A DNA stretch of 64,000 nt from Sphingomonas_E sp042693015 (lineage in GTDB: Bacteria; Pseudomonadota; Alphaproteobacteria; Sphingomonadales; Sphingomonadaceae), in NCBI RefSeq assembly GCF_042693015.1, contig NZ_CP170544.1, positions 3,596,001 through 3,660,000 on the forward strand, read 5' to 3'. The position numbers and the translations under genes were made by a program. Position 1 is the first letter of the stretch; each line of letters starts with the position of its first letter. The notes under the pieces are model-generated. The model worked only from the letters and a program-made list of their open reading frames with translations, searched no databases and was not told the DNA's origin. Positions 56,911 to 64,000 of this stretch are shown piece after piece.

Positions 56911-58236
56911 TCAGTGGATGACCCCGAAGGTGATGCCGACGCGGTGTTCGTCGGCGAGAGATTTGATTTCGGTGCCGTCGGCATAAGTGAGACCGAGTTC
57001 GAAGCCGATCTCGCCCGCCCACCAGCGATAACCGAGCGACGCATCGATCCGGTCGATGTCCGGACCGTCGCCATCGACGAGCGGCAGATAGCGGTAGTTG
57101 ACGCTGGCGACGAGGCCGTCCTGGGGATTGCCGTTGGCATCCAGCGACCGCCGAAAGCTTGCGCCGATCAGCCCGCCAAGGCCCAAGAGCGTGTCGGATT
57201 CGTCCAGGTCCGCGGAGCCCCGTTTCAAGACATAGCGTATGTCGGCTTCGGCAGCGACGTTGCAGCGCCCCTCAATGCCGAAGCCGATCGCCTTGAACAT
57301 GTTGAGATTGCAGAAACCGAAATCAGGCACCCCGCCTGTGATCGGGACGAGGCTCGCCGCGCCATGCAGGAATTTGGCGTCGGTAACATAATCGAAGGTC
57401 GCGCCGATCCGCCCTGTTGCCCGAAGCCAGCTTGCCGGCCGTATCGTGCCGAGAGCGCCCAGTTCCAGCGCATCGACGTCATCCGCGCGTCCATCATCCT
57501 CCGCGGGCGTAGCCACCGGCGAGGTCTTCGTGCGAACGCGGCTGTAGCTATAGTCGGCGTAAACCATGCCGTAGCGGTCGATATTGCCGAACGCGATGGC
57601 GGCAGCGGCATCGATCGTCACCGTCGTCGTGCTTGTAGTTTCGCCCTTCAGATTGGTGCTGCGCAACTTGTCCCAGCCCACCCGGGCCGCAGACGCCGCC
57701 AGCCGGTCATCGCCGACATCGTCCAGTTCGTCCACCGAACCGCGAATGACCACGGGGTTGAGCCTGGTGAACCGCGCGGGCTTCTCCGGGCTGGCCGGTG
57801 CGCAGGTCAATTTATAAGGCGGGCCTCCTTCGAGCCGGAAAAGCCAATTGTTGAAACCCGCTTCTCCCCTTGGCGGGGGCTTGGGGCTCACCTGCAAAGC
57901 ATTGGCAAGGTCCGTGTCCGATTGCGCGAGCTGCTCCTGCAGCAAGGCCGTGGCGCCCCGCAACCGATTGCTGCGATCGCTGAGCCTTTCGGCGAAGTCG
58001 GGCGTTGAAAGCGCGACAACGTCTGGCGCCAGTTCGTTCAGGCGCGCCTCCGTTCGGAGTGCCTGTTCGAGCCTGACCCGCTGGATTGTCCGACCTGCCA
58101 TGTCCTGGCAGGCACGTTCCACGCCGCGCGTCGCTATTTCGATTTCCGTCGGTTCCTGCGCCTGCGCCGCAGCAAGCGGCATAACCGCAATGCTGCCGAA
58201 GAGGTGCAGGCCGGCCAGCCCCCAACGCCCCCTCAC
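56911..58236 (-). CDS. Outer-membrane beta-barrel-type protein of the caspase operon
   Basis: 441 aa. Signal peptide (GLAGLHLFGSIAVMPLAAAQAQ), a periplasmic helical segment (about 45-115, RVRLEQALRTEARLNELAPDVVA), then beta-strand-rich repeats with alternating polarity ending in the typical barrel C-terminus, aromatic/hydrophobic (GITFGVIH). About a dozen strands can be counted loosely (for example TVTIDAAAAIAFGNIDRYGMVYADYSYSRV; LGLGGLIGASFRRSLDANG). GTG at 58236 overlaps the stop of the upstream gene (GTGA), fixing the start. An outer-membrane pore or adhesin beside a cytoplasmic caspase is unusual. Confidence 0.75.
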   Translation of the reverse strand: MRGRWGLAGLHLFGSIAVMPLAAAQAQEPTEIEIATRGVERACQDMAGRTIQRVRLEQALRTEARLNELAPDVVALSTPDFAERLSDRSNRLRGATALLQEQLAQSDTDLANALQVSPKPPPRGEAGFNNWLFRLEGGPPYKLTCAPASPEKPARFTRLNPVVIRGSVDELDDVGDDRLAASAARVGWDKLRSTNLKGETTSTTTVTIDAAAAIAFGNIDRYGMVYADYSYSRVRTKTSPVATPAEDDGRADDVDALELGALGTIRPASWLRATGRIGATFDYVTDAKFLHGAASLVPITGGVPDFGFCNLNMFKAIGFGIEGRCNVAAEADIRYVLKRGSADLDESDTLLGLGGLIGASFRRSLDANGNPQDGLVASVNYRYLPLVDGDGPDIDRIDASLGYRWWAGEIGFELGLTYADGTEIKSLADEHRVGITFGVIH

Positions 58237-58523
58237 GGAATCTGATCTGCCAGATCGGCGATGGCGGTAACGAAACTGATGAGCGGCGATCCATGAAAGG
58301 ACGCACGCGACGGCTCCGACATCCAGATATGCGGTATATCGGCAGCAAGCGCATTGAAGCGCTTGATCATCTTCTGGGAAAGTATCAGCCAGTTGTCCAC
58401 GTCGAGCCCCAGATTCTTGGGGGCGACGGCTCGCCATTTATATTGCAGGTCCGGCCTGGCCTTCGCGATTTCGCGCCCCACCGCCTCTTCGGCCCAGGCA
58501 TAAATCTGCTCCGGATCAGCCAT
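58233..58523 (-). CDS. Small helical protein heading the caspase operon
   Basis: 96 aa (ADPEQIYAWAEEAVGREIAKARPDLQYKWRAVAP, then NLGLDVDNWLILSQKMIKRFNALAADIPHIW), soluble and helical. No family recognised. Its size and position ahead of a caspase gene are like the small effector-associated domain proteins that recruit caspases in bacterial conflict systems, but the similarity is only positional. Its stop overlaps the GTG start of the barrel gene. ATG at 58523 with a GGAGG-type sequence upstream. The gap to galE contains the promoter region. Confidence 0.68.
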   Translation of the reverse strand: MADPEQIYAWAEEAVGREIAKARPDLQYKWRAVAPKNLGLDVDNWLILSQKMIKRFNALAADIPHIWMSEPSRASFHGSPLISFVTAIADLADQIP

Positions 58524-58741
58524 TGCATCCTCCCGCTCCAATACCGGCCGGATATATCGCCTCAGTATCGATCAGCGTCGGGAGACTGGTTCAAAATGGA
58601 GTGCTGATCCCGAATTTGATTAAGTCGACTTGGCGTTTTTGCTGATTTATTTAGAAAATCGGCGATCCAACCGTCAAAAACTCGAACCGAATTCGCCAAA
58701 ACCCTTTATCGCAAGCTCATCTCATATCGTCGAAGTCCGGG

Positions 58742-58765
58742 CTTGTGCGACGCAACATGGTCGCG
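58742..58765 (+). promoter_or_regulatory. Exopolysaccharide-locus motif upstream of galE
   Basis: CTTGTGCGACGCAACATGGT followed by CGCG. The same 24-base sequence with three substitutions occurs upstream of opgC (60822-60845). It contains the palindromic TGCG-N-CGCA core. Lies 46 bp before the galE ATG. Confidence 0.6.
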
Positions 58766-58811
58766 CACCTTGGCAGGCGATTGAATCGAAACCCATTCCC
58801 AAGGAGCGAAG

Positions 58812-59801
58812 ATGGCGAGATCCGTGCTGGTGACCGGCGGGGCCGGCTATATCGGCAGTCATGCCGTGCTGGCCCTGCTGGACGCAGGCTACAGCGTGTC
58901 GGTGATCGACGATTTTTCCACCGGGTTTCGCTCCGCCGTGCCGGACACGTGCGCCTTCTACCAGGGCGACATAGCGGACTGCGCGCTTGTCGAAAGGATC
59001 ATCGGGGAGCGCGGGATCGAGGCGATCATGCATTTCGCGGGATCGATCATCGTTCCCGAATCCGTTACCAACCCGCTCAAATATTATGACAATAATACGG
59101 TGAAGAGTCGCAGCCTGATCGCCCAGGCCGTCGAGCACAATGTCCGCCACTTCGTCTTCTCGTCCACCGCGGCAGTCTATGGCGAGCCCGACCGGACACC
59201 GATTGACGAGGACACACCGAAGCAGCCGATCAACCCCTATGGTTCATCGAAGCTGATGACCGAATGGATGCTGCGCGATACCGCCGCGGCCCATGATTTC
59301 GATTATGCGGTGCTGCGTTATTTCAACGTATCAGGCGCCGATCCCAAGGGCCGCACCGGCCAGTCCACCGCCGGCGCCACCCATTTGATCAAGGTCGCGT
59401 CCGAAGTGATTGCCGGCAAGCGCGACGGCATCGCCGTGTTCGGCACCGACTATGCGACGCGCGACGGCACCGCGATCCGCGACTATATCCACGTCTCCGA
59501 TCTCGCCGATGCGCATGTGCTGGCGCTCGACCGGCTGTTCGACGCACCCGGCCAATCGCTGCTGTTCAACTGCGGCTATGGCAACGGCTTCTCGGTGACC
59601 GAAGTGCTCGACGCGGTGGAGCAGGTCGCCGGCACGTCGGTCAACCGCCGGCTCGAAGGGCGACGACCAGGCGATCCGCCGGCGCTCGTCGCCGACAGCG
59701 GCAAGATCCGCGCAGCATTGGGCTGGACGCCGCGCCATGACGATCTGGCGACGATCGTCGCCCATGCGCTTGCCTGGGAAAGGAATGGCAGAGCGCGCTG
59801 A
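58812..59801 (+). CDS. galE: UDP-glucose 4-epimerase
   Basis: 329 aa, extended SDR. NAD-binding TGGAGYIGSH (residues 8-17), catalytic Ser in FSSTAAVYG and Tyr/Lys in YGSSK, and C-terminal GNGFSVTEVLDAVE. Interconverts UDP-glucose and UDP-galactose for polysaccharide synthesis. The ATG at 58812 follows AAGGAGCG. Convergent with the GH26 gene. It starts the exopolysaccharide locus that runs to the window end. Confidence 0.95.
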   Translation: MARSVLVTGGAGYIGSHAVLALLDAGYSVSVIDDFSTGFRSAVPDTCAFYQGDIADCALVERIIGERGIEAIMHFAGSIIVPESVTNPLKYYDNNTVKSRSLIAQAVEHNVRHFVFSSTAAVYGEPDRTPIDEDTPKQPINPYGSSKLMTEWMLRDTAAAHDFDYAVLRYFNVSGADPKGRTGQSTAGATHLIKVASEVIAGKRDGIAVFGTDYATRDGTAIRDYIHVSDLADAHVLALDRLFDAPGQSLLFNCGYGNGFSVTEVLDAVEQVAGTSVNRRLEGRRPGDPPALVADSGKIRAALGWTPRHDDLATIVAHALAWERNGRAR

Positions 59802-59804
59802 GCT

Positions 59805-60746
59805 TTATTCCGCGGGGCCGAACGCCTCGCGGAATGCCTTGGCGCTCTGCGGCTGCCGCCCGCCGGAAAGCTCGGCATTATAGTCCGGCGCGGCATAATC
59901 CCAATAAGCGTGATAGGCGACATTGTTCGCCTTGATCCATTCCGCCATGCGGCGGATGAACAGCGGATCGTCGCCCTGGCCCTGCCCGTTGGGCGAGGTG
60001 CCGGTGCCCCATTCGGGCAGGGCGATCGGCTTGTTGTGCTGGGCCGCAAACTCTTTCAGCCAGTTCAGGCTGTAGGGCTGGGTAAGGTGGTTCTGCCACC
60101 GTATCTCAGGGTCGACATCTTCCTTCCGCCAGGATGAATTATAGAGGTCGAGGCCGATGACATCGACGACGTCGTCGCCCGGATAGACCCTGTCGGGTGC
60201 GATCTTCTGCTGACCGCGCGCCGGGTTCCAGACGATCTGGAACTGCTGGCCGGGCACGCTGCGGAATATCTTCACGATGCGACGGAAATAGCGGACGAAG
60301 GATTCCGGATCCTTCGCCGCCGACCAGGCATACCAGTCGCCGTTGAATTCCCAGCCGATGCGCAGATAGGCATTGGCCCGGCCCTTGGCGACGAGGTTGC
60401 GGCCAAGTTGCGCGAAATGCGCGTCATAGGCCCCGTCGGCGCCCTCTTTCAGGGTAGTGCCCTTGTCGAGTAGCATCGGCACCGCCTGTGACACGCGATA
60501 GGGCGTGCCCGCCCAGCAATTGATGCTCCACGTCACCGAATTGAGCATGTTCTGCCAACTCGTCCGCTCGGTGAAGGCAACCACGCCGTCAGGCTCGCGT
60601 CCCGCCATCGCGATGAAGGCGGGCAACCGATCCCGGCCCGTGCAACCACCGCCGCGATAGACGAAAAGCTCCGCCGCCGTAGCAGCCGATGGCAGGACCG
60701 CAACGGCAAGCGTCAGGGCAATCAGGAATAAGGGTCGAGAAGCCAT
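59805..60746 (-). CDS. Secreted GH26 family glycoside hydrolase (beta-mannanase-like)
   Basis: 313 aa. Signal peptide (RPLFLIALTLAVAVLPSAATAAE), then a GH26 (beta/alpha)8 domain: acid Glu133 (LRIGWEFNGDWYAW), DVVDVIGLDLYNSSW near 195 and nucleophile Glu245 (ALPEWGTG). GH26 enzymes hydrolyse beta-mannan or beta-1,3-xylan. Beside acetylating and polymerising genes it may trim a secreted polysaccharide and not degrade plant mannan (inference). ATG at 60746 starts the signal peptide. It is between the convergent galE and the divergent opgC-like gene. Confidence 0.9.
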   Translation of the reverse strand: MASRPLFLIALTLAVAVLPSAATAAELFVYRGGGCTGRDRLPAFIAMAGREPDGVVAFTERTSWQNMLNSVTWSINCWAGTPYRVSQAVPMLLDKGTTLKEGADGAYDAHFAQLGRNLVAKGRANAYLRIGWEFNGDWYAWSAAKDPESFVRYFRRIVKIFRSVPGQQFQIVWNPARGQQKIAPDRVYPGDDVVDVIGLDLYNSSWRKEDVDPEIRWQNHLTQPYSLNWLKEFAAQHNKPIALPEWGTGTSPNGQGQGDDPLFIRRMAEWIKANNVAYHAYWDYAAPDYNAELSGGRQPQSAKAFREAFGPAE

Positions 60747-60821
60747 GGCGGCCTCCTTCGCAGCATCGGGGACCGGTTGACCGATTTGCGCGGCCTGATG
60801 CCAATATGCGTCTATCGAAAC

Positions 60822-60845
60822 CTTGTGCGCCGCAATATGGTTGCG
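60822..60845 (+). promoter_or_regulatory. Exopolysaccharide-locus motif upstream of opgC-like gene
   Basis: CTTGTGCGCCGCAATATGGT followed by TGCG; three substitutions from the galE copy (58742-58765). Lies 72 bp before the opgC-like ATG and 76 bp before the divergent GH26 ATG, so it may serve both. Confidence 0.6.
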
Positions 60846-60917
60846 GCAACCCGTTTCGCTCGGTCGGCGAAGCCATTGGTTTTGGAGCATGATTTGTCGG
60901 TCAGTCACCCGAGATCG

Positions 60918-62030
60918 ATGGCGACCGGCGAGTCAGCAGCAATTCGGCCGCCGCGGGACCTGCGGATCGACTTCCTCCGCGGCTTCTTCATCCTGCATCT
61001 TTGCGGCACCCATTTCACCTGGTTCGCCGATGTCGCGGGGTTCAAATCACCGCTGCGCTTCTACGGCCTGCCGAGCGTCGGCCTGTCGAGCCCGGCGGAG
61101 TTTTTCGTCTTCTTCTCGGGCTATGTCATGGCGCTGGTGCTGGCGCGGCACACGGAGAAGATCGGCTTCTGGCTGACCCAGGCCCGCACGCTCGACCGCG
61201 CGTGGAGCCTCTATATCTTCAACGTCTTTTCGTTCGCGGTCGTCGCCGCCTGCGTCGGCTTCCTGTTCGATCCGCAATCGAAGCTCTACGCCGTCAGCGG
61301 GGTCGAACGGCTGGTCGAGAACCCCGCGCGTTTCATGCGGGATTTCATGACCTTCCAGGACAATCTGGCGTTCTTCGAGATCCTGCGAAACTATATCTTC
61401 TTCATCCCGCTGGTCGCGATCTTCCTGTGGCTTGCGCGGATCCGGGTGTGGCTACCTTTGCTCATCAGCTTCGTGGTGTGGCTCGCCCACCAGACCGGGC
61501 TCACGACGCATCTCTCCTATCCGACCTTCAACCCGTTCGCCTGGCAGTTCCTGTTCTTTCTGGGGGCTACGATCGCGATCTGGAAGCCGCTGCCGGAATG
61601 GCAATTCCCCCGCCACAATGTGCAGATCGCGATCTGTCTTGCGCTGCTGGCGGGCGCCTTCGCCTTCCGGCTGATCGTCTTTCCGCAATTCCACGCCGAG
61701 CTTGTCCCTGGCGCGAACAAGACCGACGTCGGACCGCTCCGGCTGATCCATGCCGCACTGGTGCTGTGGGCGGCGCTGCTGTTGCTGCCGTCGTCACAAT
61801 GGCTGGGCCGGTTCCGGCTGACGCGCGCGGTGATCGCGGTGGGGCAGAACTCACTCGAATGCTTCTGCCTGAGCAATGTGCTCGTCTATCTCGGCGCGCA
61901 TCTGATGGGCCATGCGCCGCAATCCATGCCGCTTTACTGGGTGGTGCTGACCGGCCTGATCGGCGCCGAGCTTCTGGCCGCCCGGCTTTTCGGATGGTTC
62001 AAGGCCGAGCCCTGGCGCGCGGCCGCCTGA
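60918..62030 (+). CDS. OpgC-like acyltransferase membrane protein
   Basis: 370 aa with about ten membrane helices. N-terminal RDLRIDFLRGFFILHLCGTHFTWFADVAGF, SSPAEFFVFFSGYVMALVLAR near 62 and a C-terminal GQNSLECFCLSNVLVYLGAHL match the OpgC family, which modifies osmoregulated periplasmic glucans with succinyl or related acyl groups. In this setting it may acylate an exopolysaccharide. ATG at 60918 is selected because the conserved RIDFLRG follows. Its 3' end overlaps the convergent polymerase gene by 97 bp. Confidence 0.9.
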   Translation: MATGESAAIRPPRDLRIDFLRGFFILHLCGTHFTWFADVAGFKSPLRFYGLPSVGLSSPAEFFVFFSGYVMALVLARHTEKIGFWLTQARTLDRAWSLYIFNVFSFAVVAACVGFLFDPQSKLYAVSGVERLVENPARFMRDFMTFQDNLAFFEILRNYIFFIPLVAIFLWLARIRVWLPLLISFVVWLAHQTGLTTHLSYPTFNPFAWQFLFFLGATIAIWKPLPEWQFPRHNVQIAICLALLAGAFAFRLIVFPQFHAELVPGANKTDVGPLRLIHAALVLWAALLLLPSSQWLGRFRLTRAVIAVGQNSLECFCLSNVLVYLGAHLMGHAPQSMPLYWVVLTGLIGAELLAARLFGWFKAEPWRAAA

Positions 62031-63280
62031 TCCGGATCGCCGCTCCACACGCACAGTATCGCGATCAAGATGATCAACGGCGGGAACAGCAGGTTGCCGC
62101 CGCCCATCTGGAAATTGACCAGGCAGAAGATCGATATGATCGCGATGTCGCGCCGCCAGCACGATATCACCATGAAGGTGGCGAACAGGATCGATCCGAT
62201 GATCCCGTAATCGATGAACAGCTTCAGCGCCGGGTTGCCGCTGCCCGTGAAGAAAAAGCCCGATCGCTCCATCGATCCGGGCCCGAAGCCGATCAGCGAC
62301 CGGGTCTTGTCGGTATATTGGCCGATAAATTCGAACTGGGCGAAATAGCGGGCATAGCCGCTGCTGCCGCTATAGCTCGCCTCCCCCGCACGCCCCGCGA
62401 GCGAGGCGAACTGATCGGGAAAGACGAAGGCGGCGATCGTCGCCAGCGCTGCCAGCGCAAGCACGAACAACAGCACGCGCACCGTATAGCGACGGTCCGC
62501 CAGCATCAGGATGCCGATACTCAGCCCCAGCGCCAGCAGGCCGGTGCCCGAGAAGCTGAAGAGATAGGCGACCGCATAAAGCGGCAGATATTTGAGCTGG
62601 CGCTTGAGGAAAAACTCCACCGCCATGCCGAGCGCGAGAAGCTGGGAGAAAACGCTGGGCTCGATCAGGAAGAAGCCGTTCGATCGGATGATGCTCGAAC
62701 CGTAACTCAGGATCGGATTATAGTTGTAGAGCGACTCGATCAGGATCGGATTGAGCGCCGGAAACGTCAGCATGAACGAGAATATGCGGACCCCGACGAA
62801 CTGCAGCAGATATTGCGCAATGCCGAGCACCGCACACAGCCGGACATAAAATAGGAAGATGTCGATCACATCGTCGCGGTTGAAGCGGCCGGACGGGCCG
62901 ACCAGCAGGCAGAGATAGATCGAAAGCAGCGAGAAGAGCGACAAGATGCTGAGTTGCTGGCGCGTCTCCGGCACGTTGATCGCGACCAGCGTGGCGATCA
63001 GCCCCTCGAGCGCGAACAGCCCGAAGACGAACAGAGGCACCATGCGGATACGGCCATAGCCAGACACGAGCATCAGCCCGATCAGCGCCAGGAACAAGGG
63101 CAGGCTGAAGAAGATTGTGCCGCCGCCGATGACCAGGCCGAAGCGCTGGAGGCACAGGCAGGAAATCAGCGCGAGATGGACGAACAGCCGGCTACGGCGC
63201 CGATCGACTGTGCTGTCCGGCAAGGCCGTGCCGATACGGCTCGTGGCTGGCGCCGCAGCGCCGGGCGCGATCGTCGCCAT
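61934..63280 (-). CDS. Wzy-like polysaccharide polymerase / O-antigen ligase family
   Basis: 448 aa, integral membrane with about 12 helices. A large periplasmic loop near 270-330 contains LIGFGPGSMERSGFFFTGSGN, as in Wzy/O-antigen ligase proteins with their GxGxGS-type loop. It polymerises or ligates lipid-linked repeat units at the periplasmic face. The ATG overlaps the stop of the upstream acyltransferase gene in ATGA (63280), so they are coupled. The last 35 residues are poor in hydrophobics and lie antisense to opgC; a shorter protein ending earlier cannot be excluded, but the stop is at 61934. Confidence 0.85.
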   Translation of the reverse strand: MATIAPGAAAPATSRIGTALPDSTVDRRRSRLFVHLALISCLCLQRFGLVIGGGTIFFSLPLFLALIGLMLVSGYGRIRMVPLFVFGLFALEGLIATLVAINVPETRQQLSILSLFSLLSIYLCLLVGPSGRFNRDDVIDIFLFYVRLCAVLGIAQYLLQFVGVRIFSFMLTFPALNPILIESLYNYNPILSYGSSIIRSNGFFLIEPSVFSQLLALGMAVEFFLKRQLKYLPLYAVAYLFSFSGTGLLALGLSIGILMLADRRYTVRVLLFVLALAALATIAAFVFPDQFASLAGRAGEASYSGSSGYARYFAQFEFIGQYTDKTRSLIGFGPGSMERSGFFFTGSGNPALKLFIDYGIIGSILFATFMVISCWRRDIAIISIFCLVNFQMGGGNLLFPPLIILIAILCVWSGDPDQAAARQGSALNHPKSRAARSSAPIRPVSTTQ

Positions 63281-64000
63281 CAGCCGGCGCGGTCCAGCGC
63301 CACCGTTTCGGAGAAGTCCGCATCGGCGGTCACCGGCGCATGCGCCGCATCCTTCTCCACCCGCCGCCGCAGCCAGCGGGTCAGCCGCGCTTCCAGATAG
63401 ACCTGACTGTAATGCGAAACGACCAGGGTCGGCCCGATCGCGATCAGCGCGAACAGCAACTGGCTCGCCGGACCCGCCTGCGCCACCAGCCCGAACTTCA
63501 CCATCGCCTGCTTTGCGCCGGCCATCACCACAGGATGCCAGAGGTAGAAACTGTAGCTGACGGTGCCGAGCCACAGCATCGGTCGCGTCCTCAGCATCGC
63601 CACGAACGGCCCACGACCATCGACAATGCCCTTCAGCGCCATCGTGCCGAACAGGCCCCCCAGCAGGATCGCCGGCACCATCGTCAGCCATTGCCCGAAC
63701 GGCAGCAGTGCCGGCGAGACATAGAGCATCGGCGTGCCCCACTGCGCCTCGATCGCGCGCCACACGATCAGGAACAGGATCAGGCTGGTGAGCGGCAGCG
63801 CGCCCACCCAGCGCCAGCGCGGACCATCGAGATGGTGGGCGGCGATGGCGACGCCCGCACCCATCAGGATCGCGCGCGGGAAGAAGACGACCAGCAGCGC
63901 GCCGACTGCGATCGCGATCGGCAGCCACCAGCGCACGCCCTTGCCCTTGAGCCACCAAGCCGCCGCGCACAGGGCATAGAAGGTCATCTCATAGCCGAGC
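63280..64000 (-). CDS. Acyltransferase 3 family protein (5' end beyond window)
   Basis: At least 236 visible residues. Membrane acyltransferase of the AT3 family: the frame extends past the ATG at 63987 to the window end, reading GYEMTFYALCAA, the family's WSLxYExxFY segment, so the N-terminus with the active-site His is outside. Several membrane helices follow (LTSLILFLIVWRAI, WLTMVPAILLGGLFGTMAL, WLGTVSYSFYLWHPVVM near the C-terminus). Transfers acetyl or other acyl groups to exopolysaccharide sugars. Coupled to the polymerase gene by an ATGA overlap. Confidence 0.88.
   Translation of the reverse strand, partial: LGYEMTFYALCAAAWWLKGKGVRWWLPIAIAVGALLVVFFPRAILMGAGVAIAAHHLDGPRWRWVGALPLTSLILFLIVWRAIEAQWGTPMLYVSPALLPFGQWLTMVPAILLGGLFGTMALKGIVDGRGPFVAMLRTRPMLWLGTVSYSFYLWHPVVMAGAKQAMVKFGLVAQAGPASQLLFALIAIGPTLVVSHYSQVYLEARLTRWLRRRVEKDAAHAPVTADADFSETVALDRAG

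Noticed and set aside
1..64000. CRISPR array, rRNA or tRNA genes
   Set aside because: No regularly spaced direct repeats of 25-40 bp and no tRNA or rRNA signature were seen on either strand.

Overview
The window is GC-rich chromosomal DNA that reads as an alphaproteobacterium of the order Sphingomonadales (Sphingomonas-like). This rests on gene content, not on a marker gene: two Ros/MucR regulators of the Cys-less type, promoters matching the alphaproteobacterial general stress sigma factor EcfG, CsbD and GlsB stress proteins, DUF6766, DUF983, a MocR regulator and an OpgC-like acyltransferase. No rRNA, tRNA or CRISPR was found.

Layout. (1) 1-11.6 kb is a stress and envelope region: a hybrid histidine kinase (cut by the window edge), a hemerythrin / phasin-like / transglutaminase operon, an N-formylglutamate amidohydrolase divergent from two more transglutaminase-like genes, CsbD, a GH130-like glycosidase coupled to an SDR dehydrogenase, GlsB, DUF6766 and exonuclease III. 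Three EcfG-type promoter candidates sit in front of csbD, glsB and xth. (2) 11.6-21.9 kb is an accessory island: a short tyrosine recombinase, an IS6-type transposase fragment, a frameshifted RidA pseudogene, several small exported or unknown proteins, a ParDE toxin-antitoxin pair, a CbrC protein, and a DUF559 nuclease gene enclosed by 34-bp inverted repeats. Almost every intergenic space from 15 to 21.5 kb carries a copy of one dispersed repeat family in either orientation. (3) 21.9-25.5 kb holds a flavin monooxygenase, LysR, RidA and a MOSC protein with a possible coupled leader ORF. (4) 25.5-39.6 kb looks catabolic: a GMC oxidoreductase relic, a three-gene operon (collar-repeat lipoprotein, large TULIP-like protein, Tat-exported amidohydrolase), an MFS transporter, a D-aminoacylase-like amidohydrolase coupled to a Coq4-like protein, and a secreted sulfatase divergent from a regulator made of two fused TetR units.

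(5) 39.6-47.6 kb contains two MucR paralogues around a CYTH-CHAD protein, BluB, an isolated 28-codon gene with its own operator-like palindrome and terminator, and a divergent c-di-GMP pair (CHASE2-EAL phosphodiesterase and GGDEF cyclase). (6) 47.6-55.4 kb holds a TetR - carboxymuconolactone-decarboxylase-like x2 - FAD oxidase operon, DUF2141, PAP2, MocR and DUF983 genes. (7) 55.4-58.5 kb is a four-gene operon with a caspase-fold protease, a membrane protein, an outer-membrane-type protein and a small helical protein; I regard it as the best candidate for an undescribed system. (8) 58.8-64 kb is an exopolysaccharide locus: galE, GH26, OpgC-like acyltransferase, Wzy-like polymerase and an acyltransferase cut by the window end. 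A shared upstream motif links galE and opgC.
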